Shown: positions 1-10,960 of the stretch, in pieces
Numbering within the stretch: position 1 is the first letter of the stretch
How the letters are laid out: each line of letters begins with the position of its first letter
DNA from: Enchytraeus crypticus
Lineage: Eukaryota > Annelida > Clitellata > Enchytraeida > Enchytraeidae
Direction of reading: 5' to 3'
Assembly (NCBI GenBank): GCA_905160935.1
Contig: CAJHZI010000254.1
Span: forward strand, 463,501-527,500
Length of the DNA: 64,000 nucleotides
Made by a program: the position numbers and the translations under genes
The notes under the pieces: model-generated
What the model was told of the DNA's origin: nothing
The model's input: only the letters and a program-made list of their open reading frames with translations
Databases searched by the model: none

Positions 1-364
1 ATTAAGTAGTTATGTTTATTTATGAAGTATAAAGTAGCTAGGTATTTATTTCGTAGGTATTTAAGTAGGCATTTAGTTCAGCAAGTGAACTGCAGAGCAG
101 GCGTACCGTGTAGGGCCTACGGTTCAATGCTCGTTATGTCAATGGTGTGATTTTTGAGAACGGAATGTAAAGATAGCCCGTAGAATTATGATCTTGTTAT
201 ATCATTAGTTCACCTTCTTAATTGAATCAGGAATTCCGGCTTTAACGGCGGTCTGACATAATAAAAATAAGAAAAACTGTAAGCTTAAAATTCGTAAATT
301 CAGAAAAAAATTCTAAATCGGTTTATCCGAATGTTCGTAATTTTATGAAAGTATTGCAATTATC

Positions 365-455
365 TAATATAGCAACAATTAGAGTGCTACAATCATCAAT
401 GACAACATCGAGCATTATTAAGATAAAATCAAGCTGGGCGAGCAAAAATAAAGTC
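365..455 (+). repeat. Dispersed repeat family A, copy 1
   Basis: The core AGAGTGCTAC, then ATGACAACATCGA, then AAATCAAGC and GAGCAAA also occurs in the same order at about 2113-2195 and 48513-48605. All three copies have the same orientation. No family name is recognised. Confidence 0.6.
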
Positions 456-492
456 CAAAAACTGTGCAAATACCAAAATTTAGAAAATCAGT

Positions 493-652
493 CCAATGAA
501 AATCAGTCCAAAGAATTAAATTTATAATTAATTATTAAGTCAGTCCAAAGAATTAAATATTTTGTTAATTACTACATGTAAGTAGCCCAAAGAATTTAAT
601 ATTTTGTTAATAATTAAGTCAGTCCAAAGAATTAAATATTTTGTTAATTATT
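493..652 (+). repeat. AT-rich tandem repeat with a GTCCAAAGAATTAAAT unit
   Basis: The unit GTCCAAAGAATTAAAT followed by ATTTTGTTAATTA recurs about four times with irregular spacing of about 33-45 bp. The copies differ by a few substitutions. This looks like a small local amplification. Confidence 0.7.
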
Positions 653-760
653 AAGTTGGTAGGTAGGCCTATCACGGCCCAGTTATAGAAATAACATTCT
701 ACCATATTTAAAATCACAGTCTGTTATTAACAGTATTTTGATCCAACTAGGCTAACTGTA

Positions 761-1710
761 GGGGAGAGCGGGGCAAGTTGATACGAGGGTATGTTGATAC
801 AAGTGGCATAAAATTGCAAGTTTTAAATTCTTTCCAACAGGAGGCCGTCTACATGTAGTCCCAGTATTTCTACTTCTTCACACATTTCCGTCAGAAAATG
901 AAACAAGAGGTTTAGCCAAAAATTAGAAAAAATTGTTTGTATTCACTTATCTAAAATAATCAGGGATGTCTTCATAAGCTTGTATAATTAATACCTTAAG
1001 CAAAATTATTAATTTTTTCATATTAAAGTAAGCCTAGTTATACAGTGCATGGACTGTGCTGTTACCGTTAATCTACTAATAAATGCCAATTTGCTATTAT
1101 ATTTTTGTTACACGAGTGTAGATGGGGCAAGTTGATACATATATCAACATGACACTTTTAAATAGAAAAACAAGAAAAAAGTGGATAACGTTATTGAGTG
1201 TTAAATGTGGGCACATTATGCTTGTACAAATAAAAATCAGCAATTCATTTGTCCAAATTGCAACTCCTATGATGCTATACAGTCACAGAATTTCAAAAAT
1301 AAATTTCACGATGATAAATTCGCATGTGGTAACACGTACTGTAGATGTACGATATGAGAAAAAAGCCATGGATTAAAGCAGTTTTCACTAACTACTGACT
1401 TTTCTGAATAATAGGTCTATACAGCTTTAAGTATCACTATCTTGCGATAATCATTAGCTGATATGTGTATCAAATTGCCCCTCGTCAGTATCATCTTACC
1501 CCGCTATGGGGCAGGATGATACAATTTTGGTTACGGTATTTGAAGTCAAATTACTGTTAGTTGTTTATTTGTATCAGAACGGTTATGCATTGAATATATC
1601 ACTGAAATATGTTGCTAAAATGTTATATAGATTGGATTGTTCATATCCTAATATATTGTTGTAAAATTGGCAAAACGTTAAAATAGTATCAACTTTGCCC
1701 CGCTCTCCCC
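761..1710. mobile_element. 950-bp MITE with 24/25-bp inverted ends, pogo/Tigger-like
   Basis: The left end starts GGGGAGAGCGGGGCAA and continues to GTTGATAC. The right end is the inverted copy, with one extra A, finishing in CTCTCCCC. The element is flanked by TA on both sides; a longer near-duplication (TAACTGTA at 753-760, TAACTGTG at 1711-1718) is also visible. It has no credible ORF, so it is non-autonomous. The terminal motif recurs inside at 1121-1138 and as a near-palindrome at 1488-1522. The same hairpin layout occurs next to two pogo-like coding fragments in this window (12537-12570 and 32743-32775), which is why I place it in the pogo/Tigger group. It lies in the intron just upstream of the lectin exon. 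Confidence 0.75.
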
Positions 1711-1752
1711 TAACTGTGTAATTGGTGGTGATTTTTTTCTCTTTACACGCAG

Positions 1753-1971
1753 ATATCAACGTGGCCCTTCACAAGAACGCCTCTCAGAGTTCCACGTACA
1801 AAACCTATGAGGCTGAACTGGCTGTAGATGGAAACCTGAACACAATCTTTTATAAGACACACACCTGCAGTCATACAAATATAACAGACCTGGTGAACAG
1901 CTGGTGGGCGGTGGACCTCGGAGACTTTCTACTGGTGGATAGGGTTCAAGTTACCACCAGGAATATGTTCG
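1753..1971 (+). CDS. FTP-type lectin (F5/8C-like), exon a
   Basis: This exon encodes the first half of a fucolectin/tachylectin-4/pentraxin-1 (FTP) domain, a secreted carbohydrate-binding jelly-roll fold. The residues run INVALHKNASQSSTY, then AVDGNLNT, then NSWWAVDLGD and VDRVQVTTR, in the order seen in F-type lectins. A polypyrimidine tract and CAG precede the exon at about 1730-1752, and it ends at a GTATGC donor from 1972. Both junctions are phase 1, so the domain is carried on symmetric exons. The N-terminus and signal peptide must lie upstream, beyond the MITE or outside the window. The family's sugar-binding motif (His, then Arg-x-Asp-x4-Arg) is imperfect: the Asp is replaced, so fucose binding is uncertain. 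Confidence 0.85.
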
Positions 1972-2757
1972 GTATGCTTAGGCCTATGAGATATCTTGTG
2001 CTATTTTATAGTAATTTCTGACAGTATAAAAATAATGATTATGAGCAACTAAATTTAAAAGCAGCTTATGGTGGTTGTTCAAATTCATCATGCTTGAAAA
2101 CCTATTCATACCAACAACAATTAAAGTGCTACTGTCATCCATGACAACATCGATCACTATTCAAACAAATCTAAGCCGGTAAGCAAAGAAATTGTTGCCG
2201 CCTATACGCATGGTTACAAAGTGGGAGGAACGCATGGGAACTGAGTTCCCGCCAATAGTTCTCGTTGTTTCTGAGGAGCGTTGTCCTGTTAGGGGTCCAT
2301 ATTAGATACCATAGGATATCTGCATTACATAACTGACATTGCAGGGGGCCTGAAAAATTTATATAATTCTCCTAGCTCTCAATCTCCACTTTAACTACTG
2401 CATATAGGCCTATGTATGTATTGAGAAGCAAGACCTTAATAATTTAAACACTGCACCGTAACCCTCTGATTATATTATCTAGGCCTACAGTCTAGCAGAA
2501 ATTTTCACATTGTATATTAAATTTTTGCGCTTGTCTTTCAAGTGACTTTTAAACTAGTGATTTAAAAGTTCGCTTTCCAAATTAAAATGCTTTCATTCCA
2601 AACTGAGTTTCATTCAAAAAATAAGCTCCTTCCACTGCCATGTTTATGTTTTGAGCAAATTATAGGCCTAGCCTATATACTTTAGGGCGACCTAGATATT
2701 CGATTTTTAAAAAATGACCTGATGCTAATTTATCCTATTTATTATATATTAATGCAG
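1972..2757 (+). other. Phase-1 intron of the FTP lectin gene
   Basis: The intron has a GTATGC donor and an AATGCAG acceptor, and removing it rejoins the FTP frame (G + AG gives Glu, then DRLSNFTIGL). It contains copy 2 of dispersed repeat A (about 2113-2195) and several TAGGCCTA motifs. Confidence 0.8.
2113..2195 (+). repeat. Dispersed repeat family A, copy 2
   Basis: It shares AAAGTGCTACTGTCATCC, ATGACAACATCGATCACT and the AAATCTAAGCCGG segment with the copies near 365 and 48513. Confidence 0.6.
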
Positions 2758-3005
2758 AGGACAGACTGAGTAACTTCACTATTGGCCTAACAAACACAAC
2801 TCTCTCAGGCTTGGGGCCCGTAGATCAATCAGTCTGCGCGTACTACCCGGGATATCCTGCCGCTAACTCTACCGTCACCATCCCGTGCGAGCCCAACGTT
2901 CTACCAGGAAGATATCTGTACGTGCAGCTGCCTATTCCAGAGTACCTCACTCTGTGCGAAGTGGAAGTGTTCGAGAGAAAGCGCTGCCTCTCGCCTGTCA
3001 CTTAG
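2758..3005 (+). CDS. FTP-type lectin, terminal exon
   Basis: This is the second half of the FTP domain and the C-terminus of the protein. It reads DRLSNFTIGLTN, then the cysteine-containing VDQSVCAYYPGYP, VTIPCEP, GRYLYVQLP and LTLCEVEVFE, ending in a 10-residue basic tail and TAG at 3003-3005. The block GRYLYVQL...LTLCEVEVF is the most conserved part of this family and the cysteines are in their usual places. The CAG acceptor ends at 2757. The two visible exons encode about 155 residues, the normal size of one FTP domain. No polyadenylation site was fixed. Tachylectin-4-like proteins of this fold act in invertebrate humoral immunity; that role is inferred here. Confidence 0.87.
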
Positions 3006-5020
3006 AATCTCCTGAAAGTTATCAAAGATGATCTTTGTTGTTTCTATTCTGTCTTATGCAACATAATGATTGGCCAATGGATGAGTGCGTGGCAACGAAG
3101 TTAGGACCTAATACCAACTGAAACTTCTTGTTAGTAGGCCTACTTTTATTTAGATTAAGCGAATGATACCAAAATACATTCATCGACGGGTGGATTGGTG
3201 ATAATGATTGGTTTTCGACGCGTTAATTCGAGGTCGAAGGTCACTGATGTAGGCCTAGGCCTACAGACGCTGTATTAGGCTAGCCTATATAGAATTCTTT
3301 CTTTCGTTCGATCTTTCATTCATCCATTTTTAATTTTTCCATTCAGAGATTCATTCCTTAAACATGTATATAAATTATAATCCGTCAGTTAGTCAGTCAT
3401 GCAAGTCAGTCGATCACCTTATTCACTAATTCATTGATTCAGTCATGCACTTATCCTTTCAATTCTTCTTTCGTTCCTTCATTTAGCCTATTAAATATTT
3501 TTCTATTTCCTTAGATAATTATTCTTTAACCTTATTTTATTATTAGGCTATTAATCTTAGACTTTACTTGTTTCATTGGTTCACTCATGCATTCATTACA
3601 TCTTTGTTTCGTTAGTTTTTCGCTTCTTTAATTCGTCGCAGTCATTTACTATTTTAAGAGTTAAGAGTTGAATCTTTAGCGGACATTGAATCCTTAGGCC
3701 TACTTGGTTTTTACCATGTGTTCTTTCAAATTAAATCAATGCAAAATGTGTCGGTGTCTACTTGAGTACTCAGGAACTGCAGTGAATAGATAAACGTGAA
3801 TTAAATAGTCTTTAAAATATACCCGTCAGTGGGGGAATCCAGAAATTTTAAAGGGGGGGATTCTTAGAACCGTGTTCACATTTTTTGCTTATGCCCTCTC
3901 CTTCTCTGAGACAGAGTTCAAATTTTAATCGTTTTTTACTGAGGCTTACACCCTTTTTTGCCTACAGTAGGCCTATAGCCTCCATATTTAGGCCTACACA
4001 CGCAAATAGTAACGGACACAGTGAAAATATAAACAAAACATATATCGGTGGGCTTTAGGAGGGGCGAACCCTATGGGCCCCCTCTGCATCTTCATCTACT
4101 ACCCATCAAAGAAAAGAACAGATATTTCATAATTATTTGTCTGAAAACAGATCTGTTTATTCTACACACTGCTGTGAAATCGATCTTAATTCAAAAGATT
4201 TAAACAAATGGTTGGTCTTCCATTTCTTGAACTCTGATATTGTTCTTGCTTCTTAGACAATTTGTGAGACTTCGTCACGTGATCAATGCCTCTGCATAAC
4301 ATTGAAATATCTACGTTACTTTTCGATTTTCGTCTTATCGATTTAAAAATTGAACCAAAGAATATTTATCAAATTTTTATCTTGGTTTTTTGTTATTATA
4401 AAAGTTTATAAAAATATCCACTTTATGTTCACAAAAAGGTTCGGCGAAATGAGGCATTAGCTACATTATTTCGAGGTCATAATATAGGCCTACTAATATA
4501 ATTCCGATACAGGGCGCTTTGATATGATACAGATATTTGGCCACCCAAATGTTTAATTTAAAAATCATAATGTTCAATTTGAAAATTCCAATATAAAATT
4601 TAAAAATCTCACAATAATTAATTAGGCCCAGTTTCTGCTTCTGTCTAGTGTAGGCTGTATCTTAACGGCAATTTCTAATTTTGAATATTGAAAATTTTTA
4701 TAGAGGCCTAAATATTAAATTTTATTACTGTTTGCGGATTATAATACAGTGCAGGCCTATGCATAATTATTAATAACTTTGCAATAAAGCTCTCACGATA
4801 GAAAACAGACAGCTAAATCCCTTATAAAGAAGAATTAACGTCGAATACTATGCCTAATTATGTAGGCCGTTATGCAATTTAAAGCTGACTGGTAAATTCT
4901 GAATATTGCATTGTCAAACATGCGTGGATGCCCTATTTTATAATCCACATTGGATGATATGAATCACCTGAGCTCTGGATGATCTAATTTAACACTGGGA
5001 CGTTCCAATGCTAAAATTTA
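3006..5020. other. Noncoding spacer rich in TAGGCCTA
   Basis: No gene is seen. The stretch is AT-rich with many ATTCATTC-like and TAGGCCTA motifs, including a double site at about 3250-3262. Between 4545 and 4610 there are isolated units resembling the repeat at 5030-5275. Confidence 0.6.
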
Positions 5021-5029
5021 AGTCTAACA

Positions 5030-5275
5030 GAGGATGATGGTAAAAGAAACATTAGGCCGATTAAATCTGAACATTTGTATTTTCAGCTTAAACATTTTGA
5101 TTGTCAAATGGAACAATTGGATATTTAAATTGAACATTTTAAATTTGTATCGAACACTAGAATTTTCAAATTGAGCATTTGGATTTGGAAAGGAAATTGA
5201 ACATTGGTTATTTAAATTGAACATTTGAAATTTCTAATTGACCATTTAGTTATAAATCTGAACCTTTTGAACCAT
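5030..5275. repeat. Degenerate repeat of TTGAACATTT units
   Basis: About eight imperfect units with the core (A/T)TTGAACATTTG or TTAAACATTT are spaced roughly 25-35 bp apart. The open frame read on the minus strand (MFNLN, MFKLK, MFRFN) is only a translation of the repeat. Confidence 0.6.
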
Positions 5276-5280
5276 TCGAG

Positions 5281-6287
5281 TAACCTAATAAGCCTAACAA
5301 CCGCCAGTGTTAATGGCAAAAGCTGTTAACGGAATTAGCAGTTCTTATGAACGAACATGTCCGTGTTGTACGTGTCCGAGAGAGTGGAGAATAAACCAAC
5401 GGTTGACTGCACGTGTCGTACGAGATTAGGAACTCCGGAAGGCAATGGGAAACACCTAAGAAGTCATATTTCCCCAAGAACTAGGTCACATAGCATAGCC
5501 TATTTTAAATAGATCCTTGTTGATCTACGGAGATCCTTTGTTCCTGATGACAGTCTCTATGGAGCATGAACGCAAACTCTGAATATGAATATGTACTTGT
5601 TATTTAGGAGAACACATGAGTGAGACAGAGAGTAAAACAGAGAGAGAAAAATAAGCAATAATGTTGCTGAGGTAAACAAGAAATTTTCGTTTCATCTTTT
5701 GTACTAGATGACACTCAATCAGGCTGAAGGGCCAGTTGACGGACTTTATAAGGCTCAGTTATCTACAGGCTTGCAGTTAAATCAAAGCACAGCATATTTG
5801 TGACACGCATGAAGTAGGCCTACTTTTCACAACTAGTTAGTTAATTGTGACCATCCCGCTGGCTAGTAAGCTACTTAACTATTGCTTGTAATTTTATAAC
5901 GTTTGATTCAATTTCTAGCGAATTATCCAGTGTTTTTAACAGGACACCACTAAGCCCGAGGTTACCGAATAAGTCATATGCATACTTGCGGATGTATAAT
6001 GCAATGAAAATAAGCCTTTATAATTGAAGCACATCGTAGCTTAAATATTCATAATATTCCTAGACACACTACTGTTTTTTTAGGAATACATATTCCACCA
6101 AATCAAAATTGTTTCTTGAATTAAGCAAGAAAAGGGAGGTATTCAGCTTTGTGGAAGATGACGTAAAATAGCAACACGTGGAATGAGTGAAACAGAAAAT
6201 ATTTCACACTATTTAGAATTATAAATATTCAGCAAATCATAAATTATGACTATCAATCTCATTGAAAAGAAACAATAAAACTTTCTC
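5281..6287. other. Noncoding spacer
   Basis: Nothing recognisable. No repeat or gene was found apart from a TAGGCCTA motif near 5817. Confidence 0.5.
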
Positions 6288-6345
6288 CCTATCTCTCTCT
6301 AATTCAGTGCACCGCCTACTAACAGGTCCATGACATAAAAAGCCT
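6288..6345 (-). mobile_element. Short 3'-tail fragment of the RTE-like LINE
   Basis: The sequence CAGTGCACCGCCTACTAACA, then GGTCCATGACATAAAA and GCCTCCACTTTT, matches the 3' tail of the minus-strand LINE at about 53812-53870. It is either a dead-on-arrival LINE copy or a SINE that borrowed the tail. Confidence 0.6.
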
Positions 6346-7140
6346 CCACTTTTCGCCGAGTAAAAAGATAAAACCATATTACCTTTTTCGTTAACCATTT
6401 TAGCTACCGTTCTCGTAACACAAATTTTGAGTCAGACACAGTCAGGCTCCAATTTGAAGATAGAGGAATTCAATTAAATTCAATTGAATAAGAACACCAA
6501 AAAAGAGTAATATAATCCTGTTGAGTTCACATACAACACAAACAAGCAAATGCAAGAGGCAAAACTCTTTGTGTTATGTTTGATGTGAACTATGGTGATC
6601 TTAAAGAAAAATAATGATAGTAGCGAAATTGTACATAAACAAAATAGTCAGCGGTATATTTTACATTGAGACTAAAAATAAGTTACAAACATTAATAGAA
6701 GAAGAATCGTCAGTACGATAGGTAAATAAGACAGAGGGATCATAAGTACGATAGATGCATTTAGGACAAGAAATTTGAAAATCCACATGAACTGACAGCA
6801 TAGTTTCTATACTGTCACAAAACTGGGAGAACAGAAAATTATAAATTGGACGTGACTATTATGGCGTTATCGAGGGAGTGCAACTGGGGAAAAATCAGTT
6901 CAATTTGGGAGAGCATCATCCCATAGTTATAAAAAGAGGTAGTGCATTGTTTAATATAGAAGTTGCAATATGACATACAGAAAAACTTTCAAAACATGAA
7001 ATATGGAAATTAAAATCATGCGTATAAGATTTAACACAATTTGAGCATACCACTTAAACACCAGCCCAACATTGTAACGTTTTATAGTATCAACATGGTG
7101 CTTTGATTTTAAAACCCTATGCTTATCCCCAAAATAAAAC
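6346..7140. other. Noncoding spacer
   Basis: AT-rich, no gene or repeat recognised. Confidence 0.5.
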
Positions 7141-7142
7141 AG

Positions 7143-7250
7143 ACTGTCACTCTGCTACACTTGGAACAATCGTTCAGCTGATGTCACTTTGCTAGACTTG
7201 GAACAATCGTTCAGACGATGTCACTTTGCTAGACTTGTACAATTCTCCAG
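7143..7250 (+). repeat. Three-unit tandem repeat, about 36 bp per unit
   Basis: Units end in GGAACAATCGTTCAG at 7177 and 7214 and in TACAATTCTCCAG at 7250. Each unit contains TGTCACT(C/T)TGCTA(C/G)ACTTG. Confidence 0.8.
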
Positions 7251-7633
7251 CTTTATCCGGAAGATCGTAAGTCCTCAACTGATCAGTCAGGGAACGAAAA
7301 TCTTCAGCGTCGCTACTACTGAAACACACAAAGAAAATACAAAGCTAAGCTACAGAGTTAACTAAGATTAACACATCCCACCACACAAGAAGTGCATTAC
7401 ACTAGATAGTCTCTCGCTTATCACACAAACAACCTATAACTAGTGCTCTACGATACACGTCACTGATTTCTACACTCTTAGATAAGTAATTAAAGTAAAT
7501 CACCTGTGCAAGAAGTCAACAAGATATCAAACGACTCGTGATGACAAGTACTCGGTTAATGTTGATCTCCCCTTTGTCAGAACTGTTCATCATCATCATA
7601 ATAAATAATATCTTTGCATGGCAGATTTTCAGA

Positions 7634-7692
7634 CCCCCCCCCCCCCCCCGTGGATTTGGATGTACTGTAAGAGAGAGAGTCTATGGATTTGG

Positions 7693-7751
<59 letters not shown>

Positions 7752-7764
7752 GGAGGGAGAGAAT
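7634..7764. repeat. Poly-C tract and (GA)n microsatellite
   Basis: A run of about 16 C at 7634-7649 is followed, after a spacer, by a long GA dinucleotide array (about 7694-7764). The ORF over it is spurious. Confidence 0.95.
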
Positions 7765-8223
7765 AGCAGATAAGCCAGTAATTAATACTACAGACGGTGT
7801 CAGTTACATGGGTAAGGAACTGAAACTTTCATATTAGTAAAAGTATTTAAAGCATTAAAATATCATTCCACTAGACATTATATCTCAATTATGAAGCCGT
7901 TGCAAAAGGGGCCTAGGAATGCTAGGAACGAGAGAAAATTGGAACTATAGAATCGGCTATCCCGTGCACTGCACGTAGTGTTCTTAACTGGACTTTATGT
8001 CACTGCGCACGCTCGAACGTGTTGAACGTGTGGTCTCGCTACCAAAGGTTAGCGTTCTACTACTTCATGTCGTATCTATAGGTGGTACTTGCTTGTTTGT
8101 TTTCTTGTTGAGTTTACTGCCATGTTTAGGTGAAATAAAGACTACTTGTATTACAGCGCTGCAAGGCTTTCGTGAGTACTTGACTGTCTCAATGGCGTAG
8201 TGATGATAGAGGCGTCAGGTAAC
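7765..8223. other. Noncoding spacer
   Basis: The 67-codon frame at 7997-8200 has no recognisable similarity and no gene is called. Confidence 0.4.
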
Positions 8224-8400
8224 GTCATGAAGTCTTAAAATGACAGATCCTGAGGTGAATTATCTGTGAGTAAAACCTCCGTGACTTTCACTGGACTAAT
8301 TATAAGGAAAGTGAACTAAATTTCCTAACGGTTTAAACAAGTGATATTAAAGTGATAGACATCAACACAGTTTATCGCTAATTATAGTGCGTGTTATTAT
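8224..8400 (+). repeat. Dispersed repeat family B, copy 1
   Basis: ACAGATCCTGAGGTGAATT, TTCACTGGACTA, then CCTAACGGTTTAAACA and GTGATAGACATCAACA recur in the same order at about 17585-17800. The copy here lacks a tRNA-like segment of about 40 bp present in the other copy. Confidence 0.75.
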
Positions 8401-8518
8401 TACTTCAGAGAAGAATAAAGACTAACAAACTAACCAATACTTATAGTAGGCCTCGAATTCCTCTATTGGCAATACGTTGTTATCAGATTCTCCTGCGCTT
8501 GATTTCTATCCAGTACAA

Positions 8519-8571
8519 CTGTGACCCGCTAGATGATGATGATGATGATGACGACTGTGACCCACTAGATA
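8519..8571 (+). repeat. (GAT)n microsatellite within a short direct repeat
   Basis: GTGACCCGCTAGAT and GTGACCCACTAGAT flank an array of about five GAT triplets. Confidence 0.8.
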
Positions 8572-8806
8572 GGGCAGGTAAACATATCCGTGCACGAGAT
8601 CATTAACTCTGCGGTGTCGCTGCACTCCGCGGAGAGAACTGCTCTTGAACTACAACAACAAATTGCAAAAAAATTAAAGTATTTTTGCATATGGAACACA
8701 ATCTAGATCGTGTGGCAAAACCGACCATGTGAATTGATATATATCTACAAAAAATTATACATGTATAAATTGTGGTGTTGTATTTAAATTAATAATCAGC
8801 AGATGC

Positions 8807-10960
8807 ATGAGAACGACATCTCCAGAAACTGGTCACAACTCTTCCACTGACATTGTCAACAGTAGCTGCGATGTCCTGATATCTATTGATGCAACCGCAA
8901 GTGAGGCTGCGACAGAGCAGGGGTTAGGGCGTGTCTTGTCAAGCTGCTGGACTGAAGCTCAGTACAACCAATTCAAATTGGAAAATTCATGGTTAATGGT
9001 GTACTCAGGGAAACTTACTGTTCAATATGTACGAAAGCTGGGGGTGGAATTGATCTGTATGGAAGCATGTTAGGAACGAAAGGTAATGTAGCTAATGAGT
9101 GGATAGAATGTGCCATTACATTCTATGGACAAGTCAAATCATCTCAATGAACATCATTAAGGAAGAAAATTTATCTTCACACAGATTCTGCCAGCCACAA
9201 GGCCAGTGAAAAAGTTCTAGAATTTAAAAAAATTAATCGTTGAAGAAAAGTATGGCTGCTGAAATCGTAGAACAGCTTGAAGAAACCGCTCAGAACTGCA
9301 TACTGTTTGGCTAAAAGTGATAGGCCATCTACTGATCATCCTGTGGTTACTGAGTTACAGGAATTGAATGGCATCAGTCTGGGAGGTGTTAGTAGCGAAA
9401 TAATTGATCACGTTTTGATAGTTTGCGACGCAAGTTGATTGACTTAATTGTGTAGAAGAAATCACTGCTTTCGGTGCTGATCTACGAAAGCACAAGCCGC
9501 TCAAGAGCTTCATATTTGGTTGTCTATTTACGAGCGACAGTCGATGAAACAACTGGTCCAATAACTTTCTAATTAGATATCATTGAACATTCTTCAAATA
9601 CTGATGAAGGTTTAGAAAATGCTCTGCTGAAATGCTAACTGGCCATGGCATCAGGGTTGAAATACTACAACATCATTGGATAGGTTTGGGAGTGGACGGG
9701 GCTTCGGTTATGTTGGGAAGCAAAGGGGGTTTAGCCGTACGGCTGAAGAGGCAGTTTCCAAGATTACTCAGCTGGCATTGCTGCAATCATCGATTGGAGT
9801 TGTGTCGATGATGCTGTTAAAGCATGTACAGAAATAAATCATTTCAAATAGTTCATGGACTCACTTTATGCTACATACTCTATGTCCCCAAAATGTCAGC
9901 GTGAGTTGTCTGAATGTGCAAGAGAACTTAATTAGCAAATTAAACGTATAGGCAAAGTACTTGATGTAAAATGCCTAGCATCAAGTTGGCGAACTGTCAG
10001 GAAGGTATGGCAATCATACAGTGCATTGCACAAGCACTTTACCAGCAAAGCTGCTGATGGTGATGCAGATGGGCGAGAGAGGGCTAAGTTATACTAGTAA
10101 TAATTTCTCAAACATGTGCAATAGTATCTCTTAGATACTCAGTCGGTTAATCGAAAAGAGAATTGTCTTAAATATAATTTATAAAGTAAGACGTTTGGGA
10201 AACAATTGTCAAAGAAAATTGAAACCCTGTGTTTATTAAGCACCTAGGATTAATGTACGACGCCTTAGAAGAAATGTCTGATCTATCTCTCGCTCTTCAG
10301 AAGTCTGATATAAATTTACCTGCAGTATTTATTTACCTGTAATATATCTGTAGCACTACAGAGAGGCTTGTGATTGTGTTGACAGTGGGGTTTTTAAAGA
10401 TGTTACCTTAAGCGCCACAAGTGACAATGAGAAACTCATTAATAAAATGCAGTTTTACCAAGCGTTGTCAGATACAATGAGGGTGCGCACGTTGCCCGAG
10501 TCTGCCATTGTTCTCTGTGATGCACTTGCAGTGCTTGATTCGAGTACATGGCCAACAGACGAGTTGACAACAGAGTAGAAGAGCTAGAATTACGACTGAT
10601 ATGCGACAAATTTGCTTTTCCATTTGTAGTTCCGGAAGCAAAAATTGCTTATCGTATGTTCAAGGACGGTCGAAGGTGTCTGGGGTTGAAGTCATTGTTG
10701 AACAGATTCAATACACTTCCTGATAACACAGCAGAATGTGAGCGCGGCTTTAGCAAGCTTAATGTTGTATGTACTTCTTTGCGATCTCAATTGAGTGTGG
10801 TTCATTTGAGTTCTTTAATGCTCATTTCATTAACTAGACCTCCGTTGAAGTTGTTTAACCCTCAAGAATACGTAAAATCGTGGCTCACATCCAAACGATG
10901 TGATGTAACCTGTCTACAGGTTTTTTTGTTATTTACAGTTGTCTTTTTTTATTAATCTTA
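8807..10960 (+). pseudogene. Decayed hAT transposase gene
   Basis: This is a dead cut-and-paste transposase. The N-terminal block (8807-9073) has WTEAQYNQFKLENSWL and GKLTVQYVRKLGVELICME, as in hAT proteins of the KIAA1586-like type. The middle part (about 9680-10100) is broken by stops and shifts but still shows DGASVMLGSKGGLAVRL, then a WHCCNHRLEL stretch and CLASSWRTVRKVWQSYSALH. The C-terminal block (10548-10955) carries the hAT dimerisation signature TAECERGFSKLNVVCTSLRS followed by SLMLISLTRPPL and PQEYVKSWL. Many interruptions mean no intact protein can be made. Terminal repeats were not found. Family assignment rests on these motifs and is firm; the exact hAT subgroup is less certain. 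Confidence 0.85.

Larger units (their letters stand above)
1..760. other. AT-rich noncoding left edge
   Basis: No convincing gene. The stretch holds one copy of a dispersed repeat (about 365-455) and an AT-rich tandem repeat (493-652), listed separately. The short open frames are low-complexity translations. Confidence 0.6.

Noticed and set aside
5024-5224. Minus-strand ORF rich in MFNLN/MFKLK
   Set aside because: It only mirrors the degenerate TTGAACATTT repeat.
7538-7837. ORF across the poly-C/(GA)n tract
   Set aside because: The protein is a translation of simple repeats (RERERE) with no family or splice context.
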